This document shows positions 1 to 7,838 of a DNA stretch of 16,221 nt, piece after piece. The notes below the pieces were generated by a model. That model worked only from the letters and a program-made list of their open reading frames with translations. It was not told the DNA's origin and made no database searches. A program made the translations under genes and the position numbers. This DNA is from Dyella_B sp035690825 (lineage in GTDB: Bacteria > Pseudomonadota > Gammaproteobacteria > Xanthomonadales > Rhodanobacteraceae): NCBI RefSeq assembly GCF_051954575.1, contig NZ_JBQCHP010000105.1:1-16221 (forward strand). The letters are read 5' to 3'. Numbering within the stretch: position 1 is the first letter of the stretch; every line of letters begins with the position of its first letter.

Positions 1-891
1 GGTTTCGCGCTGGAAGCGGATCTCGGTGGGCAGCCAGGCGGTGGCTTGCGGCAGTTGCACCGGATGCACAAGGCCTACACCAGCGGGGCCGAACTGAATC
101 TGTTGACCGGCGGTAAGATCGGCCAGCGCATTGGTGCCCGACGGCGATGCGGCCGAGCCGTTCAATACCCGCACCCGGCCGCTGATCACGGTCAAGGTAT
201 CGCCGCTCGCATCGCGCTTCACGTCGAACACCGTGCCGATATCCTGCAGCACGTGGCCGCCGACGTTGACCAGCATCGGCCGCGTCGGGTCCTTGCCGAC
301 GTCGAACAAGGCATGGCCGCGGATCACATCGATACGCCGATAGTGGCTGTCGAAATGCACGTCGATCGCGCTATGCCGGTCCAGCTGCACCAGCGTGCCG
401 TCGGCGAGCTTCAGCGAACGGACCTTGCCGGCATCGGCATCCTCGTTCTGTGTGACGTACTGTGTGGACGGCATCCCGGACGTGCGCCAATGCGCCATGC
501 CCAGCCAGCCCGTCACCAGCATCGCAGCCACACCAGCCACCGCTGCAAGCCACCGTCCGGCGCGCTTATCGCGCAGAGCTTGCGCATCGCGTTCGTGCGG
601 CACCGCAGGTGCGGCGCGCGGAAACATCACGATGGGATTGTCGCGCCGGGCCTGCTCTGCCAGTTCCGCTGCGGAAAGTTTTTCCAGCGCCGCGGCGGCC
701 TTGAGATCGCCATGCATCTGCGCCACCGCGAAGTATTCGGCGACGTGCTTGGGCGATGCGCGCAGCCAATGCAGGAACGCCACGCGCTGACGCTCGCTGA
801 GCGGTTCCTGCTGCTCGATATACCAGGCCACCGCCTGCTCGGTGATGCGCCGCGCCTGGCGCGCCGCGTCGAAGTGGATCGGTTCACTCAT
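1..891 (-). CDS. FecR-like anti-sigma factor / sigma regulator, 3' end cut by window edge
   Basis: The reading frame is open from an ATG at 891 to the left edge (297 codons, no stop), so the C-terminus lies outside the window. The product starts MSEPIHFDAARQARRITEQA. An N-terminal DUF4880/FecR_N-type helical region (about residues 10-55, with AVAWYIEQQ and HWLRASPKHVAEY) is followed by one membrane helix (WLAAVAGVAAMLVTGWLGMA, about 113-132) and the periplasmic FecR beta domain (about 150-245: LADGTLVQLDRHSAIDV, RGHALFDVGKD, GTVFDVKRD, VISGRVRV). Known family role: FecR-type proteins cross the inner membrane and control a cognate ECF sigma factor, usually in response to a TonB-dependent receptor. 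Its ATG lies inside the end of the sigma-factor gene (ATGAGTGA, 8-bp overlap), which indicates translational coupling. The receptor gene, if any, would lie beyond the left edge. Family assignment is firm; the signal sensed is unknown. Confidence 0.9.
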   Translation of the reverse strand, partial: MSEPIHFDAARQARRITEQAVAWYIEQQEPLSERQRVAFLHWLRASPKHVAEYFAVAQMHGDLKAAAALEKLSAAELAEQARRDNPIVMFPRAAPAVPHERDAQALRDKRAGRWLAAVAGVAAMLVTGWLGMAHWRTSGMPSTQYVTQNEDADAGKVRSLKLADGTLVQLDRHSAIDVHFDSHYRRIDVIRGHALFDVGKDPTRPMLVNVGGHVLQDIGTVFDVKRDASGDTLTVISGRVRVLNGSAASPSGTNALADLTAGQQIQFGPAGVGLVHPVQLPQATAWLPTEIRFQRET

Positions 892-1399
892 ACTCGGCCA
901 TCCTCTGCCGGCAAGCCGCCAGTCCTTTCACGATGTATTTCTTCACCATGTGGGTGGAGATCGACATGCGTTCGGCGATCTCGCGGTAGGTCAAGTCATC
1001 GCGGTAATGCATGATCAGCACCGCCTTGCACTTGGGCGAAAGCCGATCGATCAGCGCACCCAATCGTTTCTGCCGCGATTCGCTGTCCATGTCCGCTTCC
1101 ACGTTGGCTGGCGCGACAAGATGCTCCACCACCTGTTCCAGCTCGTCGCTTCCCAACGGCTGATGCTGGCGCAGCACCGCATGCTCCTTGACCAGGTTGG
1201 CGGCCACGGTGAACAGGTACGCTTCCGGACTGCGGATATTGGCCGCATCGGCCGGCTCGATGCGCAGGAGGCGCAGGTAGACCTCCTGCACCAGATCCTG
1301 CGCATCCCAACGGTGCGCAACGCGACGAAGAAAATAGTTGCTCAACGTCGCGCGCTTTTCCGCGAACAACGTCGACCATGCCGCATGCTTCTCGCGCAC
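884..1399 (-). CDS. ECF RNA polymerase sigma factor, FecI type
   Basis: A 171-residue sigma-70 family protein of the extracytoplasmic-function class. Region 2 (about residues 12-75) carries the core-binding and -10 recognition segment, including WDAQDLVQEVYLRLLR and SPEAYLFTVAANLV. Region 4 (about 112-166) holds the -35 helix-turn-helix, with LSPKCKAVLIMHYRDDLTY and IAERMSISTHMVKKYI. I chose the GTG at 1399 as start because GGAGGAGG lies a few bases upstream; there is no better ATG and the length fits FecI-like sigmas. The gene ends inside the start of the FecR-like gene, so the two form a classic sigma/anti-sigma operon. Such pairs normally drive uptake of iron complexes or other substrates through an outer-membrane receptor; the actual regulon is not visible here. 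Confidence 0.92.
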   Translation of the reverse strand: MREKHAAWSTLFAEKRATLSNYFLRRVAHRWDAQDLVQEVYLRLLRIEPADAANIRSPEAYLFTVAANLVKEHAVLRQHQPLGSDELEQVVEHLVAPANVEADMDSESRQKRLGALIDRLSPKCKAVLIMHYRDDLTYREIAERMSISTHMVKKYIVKGLAACRQRMAEYE

Positions 1400-1505
1400 C
1401 GCGCCTCCTCCGAGCGTATTCGCCGAAACAGGCTACCGTGCCCACCTGGGTGCAGAGCGTAGGGTTTGCTTGTGACGATTTGGTGAAGACGCTGAGCCCT
1501 GGTCA

Positions 1506-1521
1506 ACGCCGGGCCCGGCGT
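1506..1521. repeat. 16-bp perfect GC palindrome
   Basis: ACGCCGGGCCCGGCGT reads the same on both strands. It lies between the end of the YCII gene and the sigma-factor start. It could be part of a terminator for the YCII transcript or a protein-binding site, but there is no loop and no T-run, so function is uncertain. Confidence 0.35.
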
Positions 1522-1553
1522 CGCTGCAGATCAGGGCGGGTAAGCCGCAATCA

Positions 1554-1907
1554 TCAGCCCGGTATCGGCAGGCACTCCATGATTTCGATCGAATCCCCAG
1601 GAAACACCGTGAAATGCGGATGGTTCTCGAACAACTTCGCCGCCGCTTCCTGCGAAGGCGCGTGCACCACGGTAAAGCCGGCCAGATCATTGCGGGTCTT
1701 CTCCACACCGTTTTTGGACGTCCGTAAGGTCTTGCCCAGCGGCGCGCCTACCTCGACGATCGAATCCTTGTGGTCATCGACCCATTTCTTCCAGGCTTGG
1801 ATACCTGTTCTTTCACGTTCCTGACGTTCCGCGTCGCTCAGCGCGCTCCATCCGGACGCATGCATGGATTCCTCGGTACCAATATAGACAGCCAAAAACC
1901 TTTTCAT
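1554..1907 (-). CDS. YCII-domain protein (DGPF-type family)
   Basis: A 117-residue single-domain protein starting MKRFLAVYIGTEESMHASGW. It matches the YCII-related ferredoxin-like fold seen in many small proteobacterial proteins: an N-terminal beta strand (FLAVYIG), a helix with WKKWVDDHKDSIVEVGAPLGK, then GFTVVHAPSQEAAAKLFENH, and a C-terminal strand ending IEIMECLPIPG, an ending I recognise as typical of this subgroup. The start is supported by CTGGAG about 8 bases upstream. YCII proteins are often small enzymes or are linked to ECF sigma factors; here an ECF sigma gene lies just downstream on the same strand, but with a gap of about 150 bp, so co-transcription is only possible. No catalytic activity can be assigned. 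The family is clear, the role is not. Confidence 0.85.
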   Translation of the reverse strand: MKRFLAVYIGTEESMHASGWSALSDAERQERERTGIQAWKKWVDDHKDSIVEVGAPLGKTLRTSKNGVEKTRNDLAGFTVVHAPSQEAAAKLFENHPHFTVFPGDSIEIMECLPIPG

Positions 1908-1943
1908 CGTTCGCTCCAGGACCGTTCGGGAAATGTCGTACTC

Positions 1944-1973
1944 GGACGCGACCGCAGCTTTGCGGGAGCGTCC
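1944..1973. repeat. Inverted repeat with tandem G-A mismatches between divergent genes
   Basis: GGACGC-GA-CCGCA, a 4-base loop (GCTT), then TGCGG-GA-GCGTCC: an 11-bp stem interrupted by a symmetrical GA/GA internal loop. It lies in the 147-bp space between the YCII gene (minus) and the M14 peptidase gene (plus). It could be an operator serving both genes or a 5'-leader structure of the peptidase mRNA. No known riboswitch is recognised. Confidence 0.4.
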
Positions 1974-2054
1974 TCATGGCAGCGACGAACGGCCAGCCGC
2001 GGAATCGACAGTGCTACATTACGGCGCTCCACAACCCCCGGAGCAGGCCAGGCC

Positions 2055-2978
2055 ATGACCATTCCCGCCCATTACCCGATCGGCACACCCGGTGTAGCGT
2101 GGGGGCCGGCGGAGGTTGCGACATGGCTGGCCAGGCAGAATCGCCATCGCAGTTACCGGGAAGACGTGCTGAGCGTGGTCGACGCATTGCGCGCCCGCTA
2201 CGAAGTGGTGGAATACGGCCAGCTGGATTACCCGCCGGAAAGCTACCCGCTGCTGGCCATCAAGAGCCGACCCTGGCGGGACGATCTGCCCTGCGTGCTG
2301 GTCACCGGCGGCGTACATGGCTACGAGACCAGCGGCGTGCACGGTGCGTTGCGTTTCGCCCGGCAGCATGCTTCCGCGTACGAAGGCCGCGCCAACCTGG
2401 TCATTGCACCATGCGTCAGCCCATGGGCGTATGAGCGCATCCATCGCTGGAACCCGCAGGCCTTGGATCCGAACCGTTCCTTTCGCGAAAACAGTCCGGC
2501 GCAGGAATCGGCCGCATTGCTGCGCCTGGTGGCCGATTTCCGCGAGCGTGTGCTGATGCACATCGACCTGCACGAAACCACCGACACCGACGAATCCGAA
2601 TTCCGCCCCGCCTTGGCGGCGCGCGATGGCATCGCGTACGAGCCGGGCGAAGTGCCGGACGGTTTCTATTTGGTGGACGACAGCGAGAATCCGCAGCCGG
2701 CGTTCCAGCAGGCCGTGATCGCCGCGGTGGCCAAGGTCACGCATATCGCGCCGGCCGACCGCAACGGCCAGATCATCGGCTCGCCCGTGGTGGCGCCGGG
2801 CGTGATCGAGTATCCGATGCGCAAGCTGGGGCTTTGTGCGGGCATCACCTCCGCGCGCTTTACGACCACCACCGAGGTGTATCCGGACAGCCCGCGCGCC
2901 ACGCCGGAGCAGTGCATTGCCGCGCAGGTGGCGGCCGTGTGCGCGGCGATCGATTTTGCGTTGGCACACGCTGGATGA
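2055..2978 (+). CDS. M14-type zinc metallocarboxypeptidase / AstE-ASPA-like family
   Basis: A 307-residue cytoplasmic-looking enzyme without a signal peptide. Zinc ligands are readable as His88 and Glu91 in GGVHGYETSG and His173 in HIDLHETTD; Asn140-Arg141 in DPNRSF is the likely carboxylate-binding pair, and Glu274 in TTTEVYP is the best candidate for the catalytic glutamate. This arrangement (HxxE, about 80 residues, then H) is that of M14 carboxypeptidases and their succinylglutamate desuccinylase/aspartoacylase relatives. The known chemistry is zinc-dependent hydrolysis of a C-terminal peptide or N-acyl amide bond; the substrate here is unknown. The ATG at 2055 was chosen because homology-like sequence begins there and GGAG lies 10-13 bases upstream; the upstream extension of the frame is low-complexity. 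It is followed 42 bp later by the AraC-type regulator on the same strand. Confidence 0.85.
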   Translation: MTIPAHYPIGTPGVAWGPAEVATWLARQNRHRSYREDVLSVVDALRARYEVVEYGQLDYPPESYPLLAIKSRPWRDDLPCVLVTGGVHGYETSGVHGALRFARQHASAYEGRANLVIAPCVSPWAYERIHRWNPQALDPNRSFRENSPAQESAALLRLVADFRERVLMHIDLHETTDTDESEFRPALAARDGIAYEPGEVPDGFYLVDDSENPQPAFQQAVIAAVAKVTHIAPADRNGQIIGSPVVAPGVIEYPMRKLGLCAGITSARFTTTTEVYPDSPRATPEQCIAAQVAAVCAAIDFALAHAG

Positions 2979-3020
2979 CGATCGTCTGCAGCGAGTGATG
3001 CTTCTGCGCACTGACCGGCC

Positions 3021-4136
3021 ATGACGTTCTGGACCTTCATCTATATCGCTGGCGCACTGCAGGCGGTGTTGCTGGCCACGACCTTGTGGCGTCAATCCGC
3101 AAACCGTTCGGCCAATCGCCTGCTGGCCGTATGGGTGGCGTTGAGTGGTGTGGACCTGGCGGTGAAGGCGCTGTATTGGCATCTGCTGTCGCCGGAATGG
3201 TTTCGCGTGTATCGCTTCGTCGCCTTGTTTCCGTTTTTGTACGGCAGCCTGTTTTATCTGTACGTGAGAGCGCTGGTGAACATGCGCGGCTTCCGGCCGC
3301 GCGATGTGATCCACCTGGCCGGCTTCCTGGTCATGCTGGTGCTCAACGGTTACGTACTGGTGGCGAGCGAAGCACGCATCGCGGCGCTGTCCGCGCGCTG
3401 GATCGCCGGTGAGCGTGGCATCGGCGCCTGGTTCGACGGGCCGTTGTTTCTGTACAGCCTCAGCTATGTAATGGCGGCGTTGAGACTGATGCATGGCTAT
3501 CGTCGCCGGCTGCGCGAGCAGCGCGCGGATGCGGATCGTCTTTCCTTGCGCTGGATCGATGCGCTCGCTGCGTGCCAGATTGCGATCTGGAGCCTGGCCA
3601 TAGTGCAGGCGCTGGTGTATCTGCCGCTGTTCAATTACGGCTTGTTGTTCGGCCTGGTCGCCGCGTGGGTGTTCGTGGTGGGCTGGTTCAGCCTGGGACA
3701 GCCGCCGGTGCAGGCCGCGCCACCGGAACCTGTCGCGCAAAGCGAGCGCGAGCCGAATGCGGCCAACGATGCGGCGCGCTACGCGGACGTGGAAGTGCGC
3801 CTGGCGCAGCTGATGAGCGGCGAGGCGCCGCTGTATCTGGAGCCGGCGTTGACGATTGCGCAGGTGGCCAAGCGCAGCGGTTATCCGGAATATCTCGTTT
3901 CGGCGGTGATCAATCGGCGCCTGGGCGGCAGCTTCTGCGATTACATCAATCGCCTGCGCGTGGAGGCGGCGCGTGCGCGGTTGGCGGATCCGGACGAGTC
4001 GCGCACCATCCTGGATATCGCGTACGCGTGTGGGTTTACTTCCAAGTCGACCTTCAATGCGGCGTTCAAGCGGCAGGTGGGTGATACGCCGAGCAGCTAT
4101 CGCAAGCAGTGTGCGGATGCTGCGCCTGTTGGTTGA
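3021..4136 (+). CDS. AraC-family regulator with N-terminal multi-pass membrane domain
   Basis: A 371-residue protein in two halves. The first ~225 residues form about six to seven membrane helices (for example FIYIAGALQAVLLATTLW, FVALFPFLYGSLFYLYVRAL, IHLAGFLVMLVLNGYVLV, GLLFGLVAAWVFVVGWFSL). After an Ala/Pro/Glu-rich linker, residues about 270-366 form the double helix-turn-helix of AraC/XylS proteins, with LTIAQVAKRSGYPEYLVSAV and ILDIAYACGFTSKSTFNAAF, then FKRQVGDTPSSYRK. Known members of this architecture are membrane-bound regulators, so it probably senses a signal in or at the inner membrane and acts on a nearby promoter. The ATG at 3021 has no good Shine-Dalgarno sequence, so expression may rely on coupling to the peptidase gene upstream. 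Target genes are unknown. It converges on the serine hydrolase gene across a hairpin pair. Confidence 0.88.
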   Translation: MTFWTFIYIAGALQAVLLATTLWRQSANRSANRLLAVWVALSGVDLAVKALYWHLLSPEWFRVYRFVALFPFLYGSLFYLYVRALVNMRGFRPRDVIHLAGFLVMLVLNGYVLVASEARIAALSARWIAGERGIGAWFDGPLFLYSLSYVMAALRLMHGYRRRLREQRADADRLSLRWIDALAACQIAIWSLAIVQALVYLPLFNYGLLFGLVAAWVFVVGWFSLGQPPVQAAPPEPVAQSEREPNAANDAARYADVEVRLAQLMSGEAPLYLEPALTIAQVAKRSGYPEYLVSAVINRRLGGSFCDYINRLRVEAARARLADPDESRTILDIAYACGFTSKSTFNAAFKRQVGDTPSSYRKQCADAAPVG

Positions 4137-4189
4137 AGCAGCCCTCTTTCTCCGGCCTGATTAGCGCCGAATCTCAACTGTGCGAATGA

Positions 4190-4321
4190 CGGCTCCCTCC
4201 CCTGCTCGCAGGGGAGGGTCGGGGGTGGGGTCGGCCGAGCTTGCTGCATGGTTGAAATGCATCGCGAGGTTGCTTCACCCCACCCTAGCCCTCCCCTACT
4301 GCACGTAGGGGAGGGGACACA
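4190..4321. repeat. Inverted pair of CCCTCCCC/GGGGAGGG hairpins (dispersed intergenic repeat, probable bidirectional terminator)
   Basis: The 241-bp gap between two convergent genes contains two related units in opposite orientation. The left unit has CCCTCCCCTGC, a short loop, then GCAGGGGAGGG, followed by a GGGGTGGGGT tail; the right unit has CACCCCACCCTAGCC followed by CCTCCCCTAC, TGCA and GTAGGGGAGG. The two units can also pair with each other over their full length. This composition is familiar as a high-copy intergenic repeat in Xanthomonadales-type genomes (recollection, not searched). Position between gene ends suggests a role in termination or 3'-end protection for both the AraC-type and serine-hydrolase mRNAs. 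No gene is seen in the gap. Confidence 0.75.
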
Positions 4322-4377
4322 TTGCGGCAAGCTCAGATTCGGCGCCAATCAGGCCGACGGGAGAGAGATTCACTCAG

Positions 4378-5763
4378 TCAGTTTTCTGCAAGCTCACGCT
4401 TTGCGCGCAACGCTGCAATGATCGCGGCCGTCGCATCGCCAATACCCGTACCACCACCCTGCACACTCAACCCCAGACGCACCACAACGAGATGCTCGGA
4501 CGGCACGATGATCACGTACTGCCCGAACGCCCCGCGCGCGTAGAACATGTCCTTCGGCAACTGCGGCATGCCCCAGGGCGCATCCCACACCGGCACGCTT
4601 CCGGTGTTCACCAGGTTGGTCCAGAAGCCCGCGCCGTAGCCAGTGTTCAACGTTTGCGAACGCGAATACGCGGCCCAGCCTTGCGGCAGGATGCGCTTGC
4701 CGTCCACCACGCCGTCATCCAGGTACAGCTGGCCGAAACGCGCCAGGTCGCGCGCGGAGGCATACATGAAACCGGAGCCGAGCAAGGTGCCGCTGGCATC
4801 GGTTTCGATCAGCGAATGATGCATGCCCAGCGGCTCGAACAGTTCCCTGTGCGCAAACTGCTCCGCACCGCCATTCCCCGCGGCATGGCCGACCAGCTTC
4901 GACAGCAGCGCATAGCCGAGATTGCTGTAGCCCCACGCGGTACCGGGGGCATGCGCCAGTGGTATGCGCGCCGCATAGGCAGCCGTGTCGGCCTCGCGGA
5001 ACCACATATGCGTACTGGGGCTGACCGGGCCTTCGGTTTCATCGAACGGCAAGCCGCTGTCCATGCGCAGCAGTTGGTCTACGGTGACGGCGTGACGCGG
5101 ATACGTGGACGACGCCCAGGCGGCGATCGGCGCGGGCTGATCCAGGCGCAGCAGGCCTTGTTGTACGAGGATGCCGATCAATGCCTGCGTCACCGACTTA
5201 GTGACCGAATGCACCCAGATTGGCGTCTCCGGTCCGTAACCGGGTGCGTAGCGCTCGGCGATCAAGTGGCCATCGTGCAGCACCACCACTGCCTTGGTCA
5301 GCCGCGGGTGAGTCGGGTCCGGTTCGGCGAAGGCAAGGTCGAGCGCCTTGCGCAGCGCGGGATCGGATGGGGTATTGAGCTGCGGACCGTAGGCATCCGG
5401 CGCGGGCCGCTCGTCAGTGCTTGCCGTGGCGGGGATCGGATCGTCACCCAACGCGGGCGTGCACCCCAGCCCTTCGCGGTACACCGAGCGGGCACGGAAC
5501 AGGATCAATGCGCTGCTACGTACCTCGCGGCGCGAGCGGTCCAGCGTATAACGCACCGCCCAGGCGATGCCGCTCATCAGCGGTCGCTGTTCCTCCTCGA
5601 AGATCCGGTCGGGATCCACCTGCGACACGAAGGCCGCCGCACACAGCGACTGGCTGACCGAACCGGCGGCGATATGCAGCGCCTCCCGATTCAGCCATAC
5701 AAAGGCGCAAGCAGCGAGCGCCAGGGCAAGCAGGCTCAACAACAGGTAATGCGTGCGTTTCAT
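4378..5763 (-). CDS. Class C beta-lactamase-fold serine hydrolase (NylB-like), exported
   Basis: A 461-residue protein starting MKRTHYLLLSLLALALAAC. The start at 5763 is chosen over a longer frame to 5877 because AGGAG lies 9 bases upstream and a signal sequence begins here. The Leu/Ala-rich helix ends in LAAC, a plausible lipobox with Cys19, but hydrophobic residues continue, so it may be a lipoprotein or a signal-anchor protein. The catalytic domain (about 135-460) has the SxxK motif at Ser186-Val-Thr-Lys189 (HSVTKSVTQ), the YxN motif at Tyr279-Ser-Asn281 (GYSNLGYALL) and, near residue 405, ARGAFGQ, the form of the third motif seen in 6-aminohexanoate-dimer hydrolase and EstB-like enzymes rather than KTG. 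Known members are esterases, amidases or D-peptidases; a beta-lactam resistance role is unlikely. The substrate is unknown. Confidence 0.88.
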   Translation of the reverse strand: MKRTHYLLLSLLALALAACAFVWLNREALHIAAGSVSQSLCAAAFVSQVDPDRIFEEEQRPLMSGIAWAVRYTLDRSRREVRSSALILFRARSVYREGLGCTPALGDDPIPATASTDERPAPDAYGPQLNTPSDPALRKALDLAFAEPDPTHPRLTKAVVVLHDGHLIAERYAPGYGPETPIWVHSVTKSVTQALIGILVQQGLLRLDQPAPIAAWASSTYPRHAVTVDQLLRMDSGLPFDETEGPVSPSTHMWFREADTAAYAARIPLAHAPGTAWGYSNLGYALLSKLVGHAAGNGGAEQFAHRELFEPLGMHHSLIETDASGTLLGSGFMYASARDLARFGQLYLDDGVVDGKRILPQGWAAYSRSQTLNTGYGAGFWTNLVNTGSVPVWDAPWGMPQLPKDMFYARGAFGQYVIIVPSEHLVVVRLGLSVQGGGTGIGDATAAIIAALRAKRELAEN

Positions 5764-5939
5764 GGCTGGAGCTCCTGGGAAAGGTCCGCAGGATGCGGGT
5801 GCGAAGCCGCTGAATCGTCCGCTCCGGCGGATTCGTACGGCCGTACCGGGAATCCGGACGCCCGTTTTGCCTTTCACCGGCCTTGGTCAGCCCGCCAGCA
5901 GCATGAGGGCGAGCATGGTCGTGTGGTCTCGCCGCCAAT

Positions 5940-5988
5940 GAAACATGATGCCCGCTGGCAGCTTCGCCCGGGCCGGGCATCATGTTTC
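5940..5988. terminator. 15-bp perfect inverted repeat downstream of the S53 protease pseudogene
   Basis: GAAACATGATGCCCG and its exact complement CGGGCATCATGTTTC are separated by 19 bases. It begins about 23 bp after the protease stop at 6011 (reading the minus strand) and upstream of the serine-hydrolase gene. There is no clear T-run, so it is a likely transcription barrier or 3'-end stabiliser, or an operator for the hydrolase gene. Confidence 0.5.
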
Positions 5989-6010
5989 GGTCAAAGGTGA
6001 AACCTAAGGC

Positions 6011-7838
6011 TTACCAATATTTGGTGATGTAGCTGTCGAACGGACTGATGTCCAGGCTGCCCCAGCCGGTGGTGTTGTCGTAGCCCACCTTGGCGTTGTA
6101 GCCGTGGCCCAGGTAACCGTTGTTGCCCACGGTTACGTCGTGCAAGGGCGCCTTGTGCTTGTTGAAGCGGACGTACATGTCTTTCGCCGGCATGCCGAGC
6201 TTGTTGTTGTGCGCCGATTCCATGCGCGCCCACACACCCGTGAACAGGGGCGCAGCCAGGCTGGTGCCGCCGATGGGTTCGGCCTGGCCTTGCACAAAGA
6301 TGAGAGCGCCGGTGCTCAACGCCGCGTCGAACGACACGTCCGGCACTTGGCGCTTGGTCACGTCCGCACCAGCACGTGGCTCTGCTACCAGGGCGCATCT
6401 TCGAACAGGCTCGCACCACCGGTGCTGGCCCACAGCCTTTGGTTGAAATCGCCGTTGGCCTCATCCACCGGACTAAAGCCTTCGTTCCACACCGTTTCGC
6501 CGGCCCAGGTCTTGCTGCCGATGGTCTTGAGCATGGTACCGCCCACCGCGATCACGTAGGGCGACGTGGCCGGCTCGCCAACCGAGTAATGCGTAAGATC
6601 GATCTGCACCACGCCATTGCTGTCGGCGACGTAGGCTTGCGACCCTTCGATCGGATCGGTGGACCAGCCATACACACCTTCGTCGCCGGATGCGATGGAG
6701 AACGTCTGCCCTTGCAACAGCGCCTATAGGAAGACCTTGTCGTTCGCGGCCTGGCTGCCGTCATTGTGCGCCGCCGTTTCATCGACGCCCAGAGAGACGT
6801 TGATCACCTTGGCGACGTTCTCGGTCACCGCTTTGTGATACGCGGCGGTCAGCGTTGCGGTCGTCAGTCCACTGTCCTGGCTGTCGCCGTTGACTGCGGA
6901 ATAGAACACCAGCTGTTTCACACCGCCGGAGATACCGACGATGCTTTGACTGTCGAGATTCCACTCGACAAAACTGTTGTGATCGTCCGCAAGCGTGCCG
7001 GTGCTGGCCGGCACAACGCGCGTATTCACGGCAGGCAGGTTGTTGGCCTTCGTGAAGGTACTGAGATCGGCAAGCGTCTGGCTTACGTCACCATAAGTGA
7101 TGATACCGACCACTGTCTTGGACGCCGTCGGCGTAGTGCCCGCTCATAGATGGACGCAAAATCGGTGGGATTGTGGGGCGTTTCAGCGGGAGCCGCGGCG
7201 GTCGTGGACTTGATGGATGCACGGTGCATCAAAGTGTGCGGCTTGGCGTAATCCTGCAGGCCCACCACGCTGTCCACCACATCGCCCAGCACGGCCGGCA
7301 CGGCCACGTCGGCGGCGTTGGCATAGTGCCGCTCGTTCTTGAGCACGAAGGTTTTCATCTGTGCGTGGAATGCGGCGTTTACGGTGGTGGCGCTGCCGTC
7401 AGCCGATACCAGCATGTTGTTCGGCGCCACCTCGATGTTGCGGAAACCGTTGGCGGTCAGGTGGACGACGACGGCCTTCACCTGATCGTCTGTGGGCGCA
7501 AAGCGGGCCTTGAACTGCTCGGGCGTGAGGAACTGCTGGTAGTGCGGGCTATGCCGGTCATACAGGTCTTTGAGCAAGGTCTCGAGCTCGGTCACGTTCC
7601 TGAGATTGAGGCTCACGGAAACATGCAGGGGCTTGCTCAGCTCCAGCGGCGCGATCTGGGAGGCCTGCACGAGAGGATGATGCGTCATGGCCAGCGTAAA
7701 CGAGTGGCTGCCGGCACCTTGCAGCCCGGCATGCGTGCGCGTGGCAACCCAGGCATCCTGCGCCTGCGCCGTCATGCACAGCGATAGCGCTAATGGCAGC
7801 ACGAGCTTGTGGTATGTGGAAATGCAGCTCTTTTTCAT
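6011..7838 (-). pseudogene. S53 (sedolisin / pseudomonalisin-type) serine-carboxyl protease, broken by two frameshifts and two amber stops
   Basis: Reading from ATG 7838 (MKKSCISTYHKLVLPLAL..., signal peptide ending TAQAQD) the frames together rebuild a complete pre-pro-protease of about 609 residues. The activation propeptide is clear (SLNLRNVTELETLLKDLYD, SPHYQQFLTPEQFKARFAP, VVDSVVGLQDY). The catalytic region has VINVSLGVDETAAHNDGSQ, FSIASGDEG, SPYVIAVGGTMLKT, VPDVSFDAALSTG, the nucleophile Ser in GGTSLAAPLFTG, and the C-terminal calcium-site segment GNNGYLGHGYNA...GWGSLD. Lesions: a one-base loss near 7147, TAG at 6726-6724 (in KVFL*ALLQGQ), TAG at 6387-6385 (in DAPW*QS), and a one-base loss near 6370. 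The span of 1828 bp is exactly two short of a multiple of three, which agrees with two single-base deletions. Known sedolisins are secreted acid proteases. Both stops are explained by single C-to-T or G-to-A changes, so inactivation looks recent. Confidence 0.9.

Noticed and set aside
2019..3740. A 573-codon minus-strand open frame opposite the M14 peptidase and AraC-type regulator
   Set aside because: His/Arg/Gln-rich shadow translation; the plus-strand genes have intact zinc-site and helix-turn-helix motifs.
4492..6000. A 502-codon plus-strand open frame opposite the serine hydrolase
   Set aside because: Shadow frame with low-complexity Arg/Gln/His content; the minus frame has SxxK and YxN motifs.
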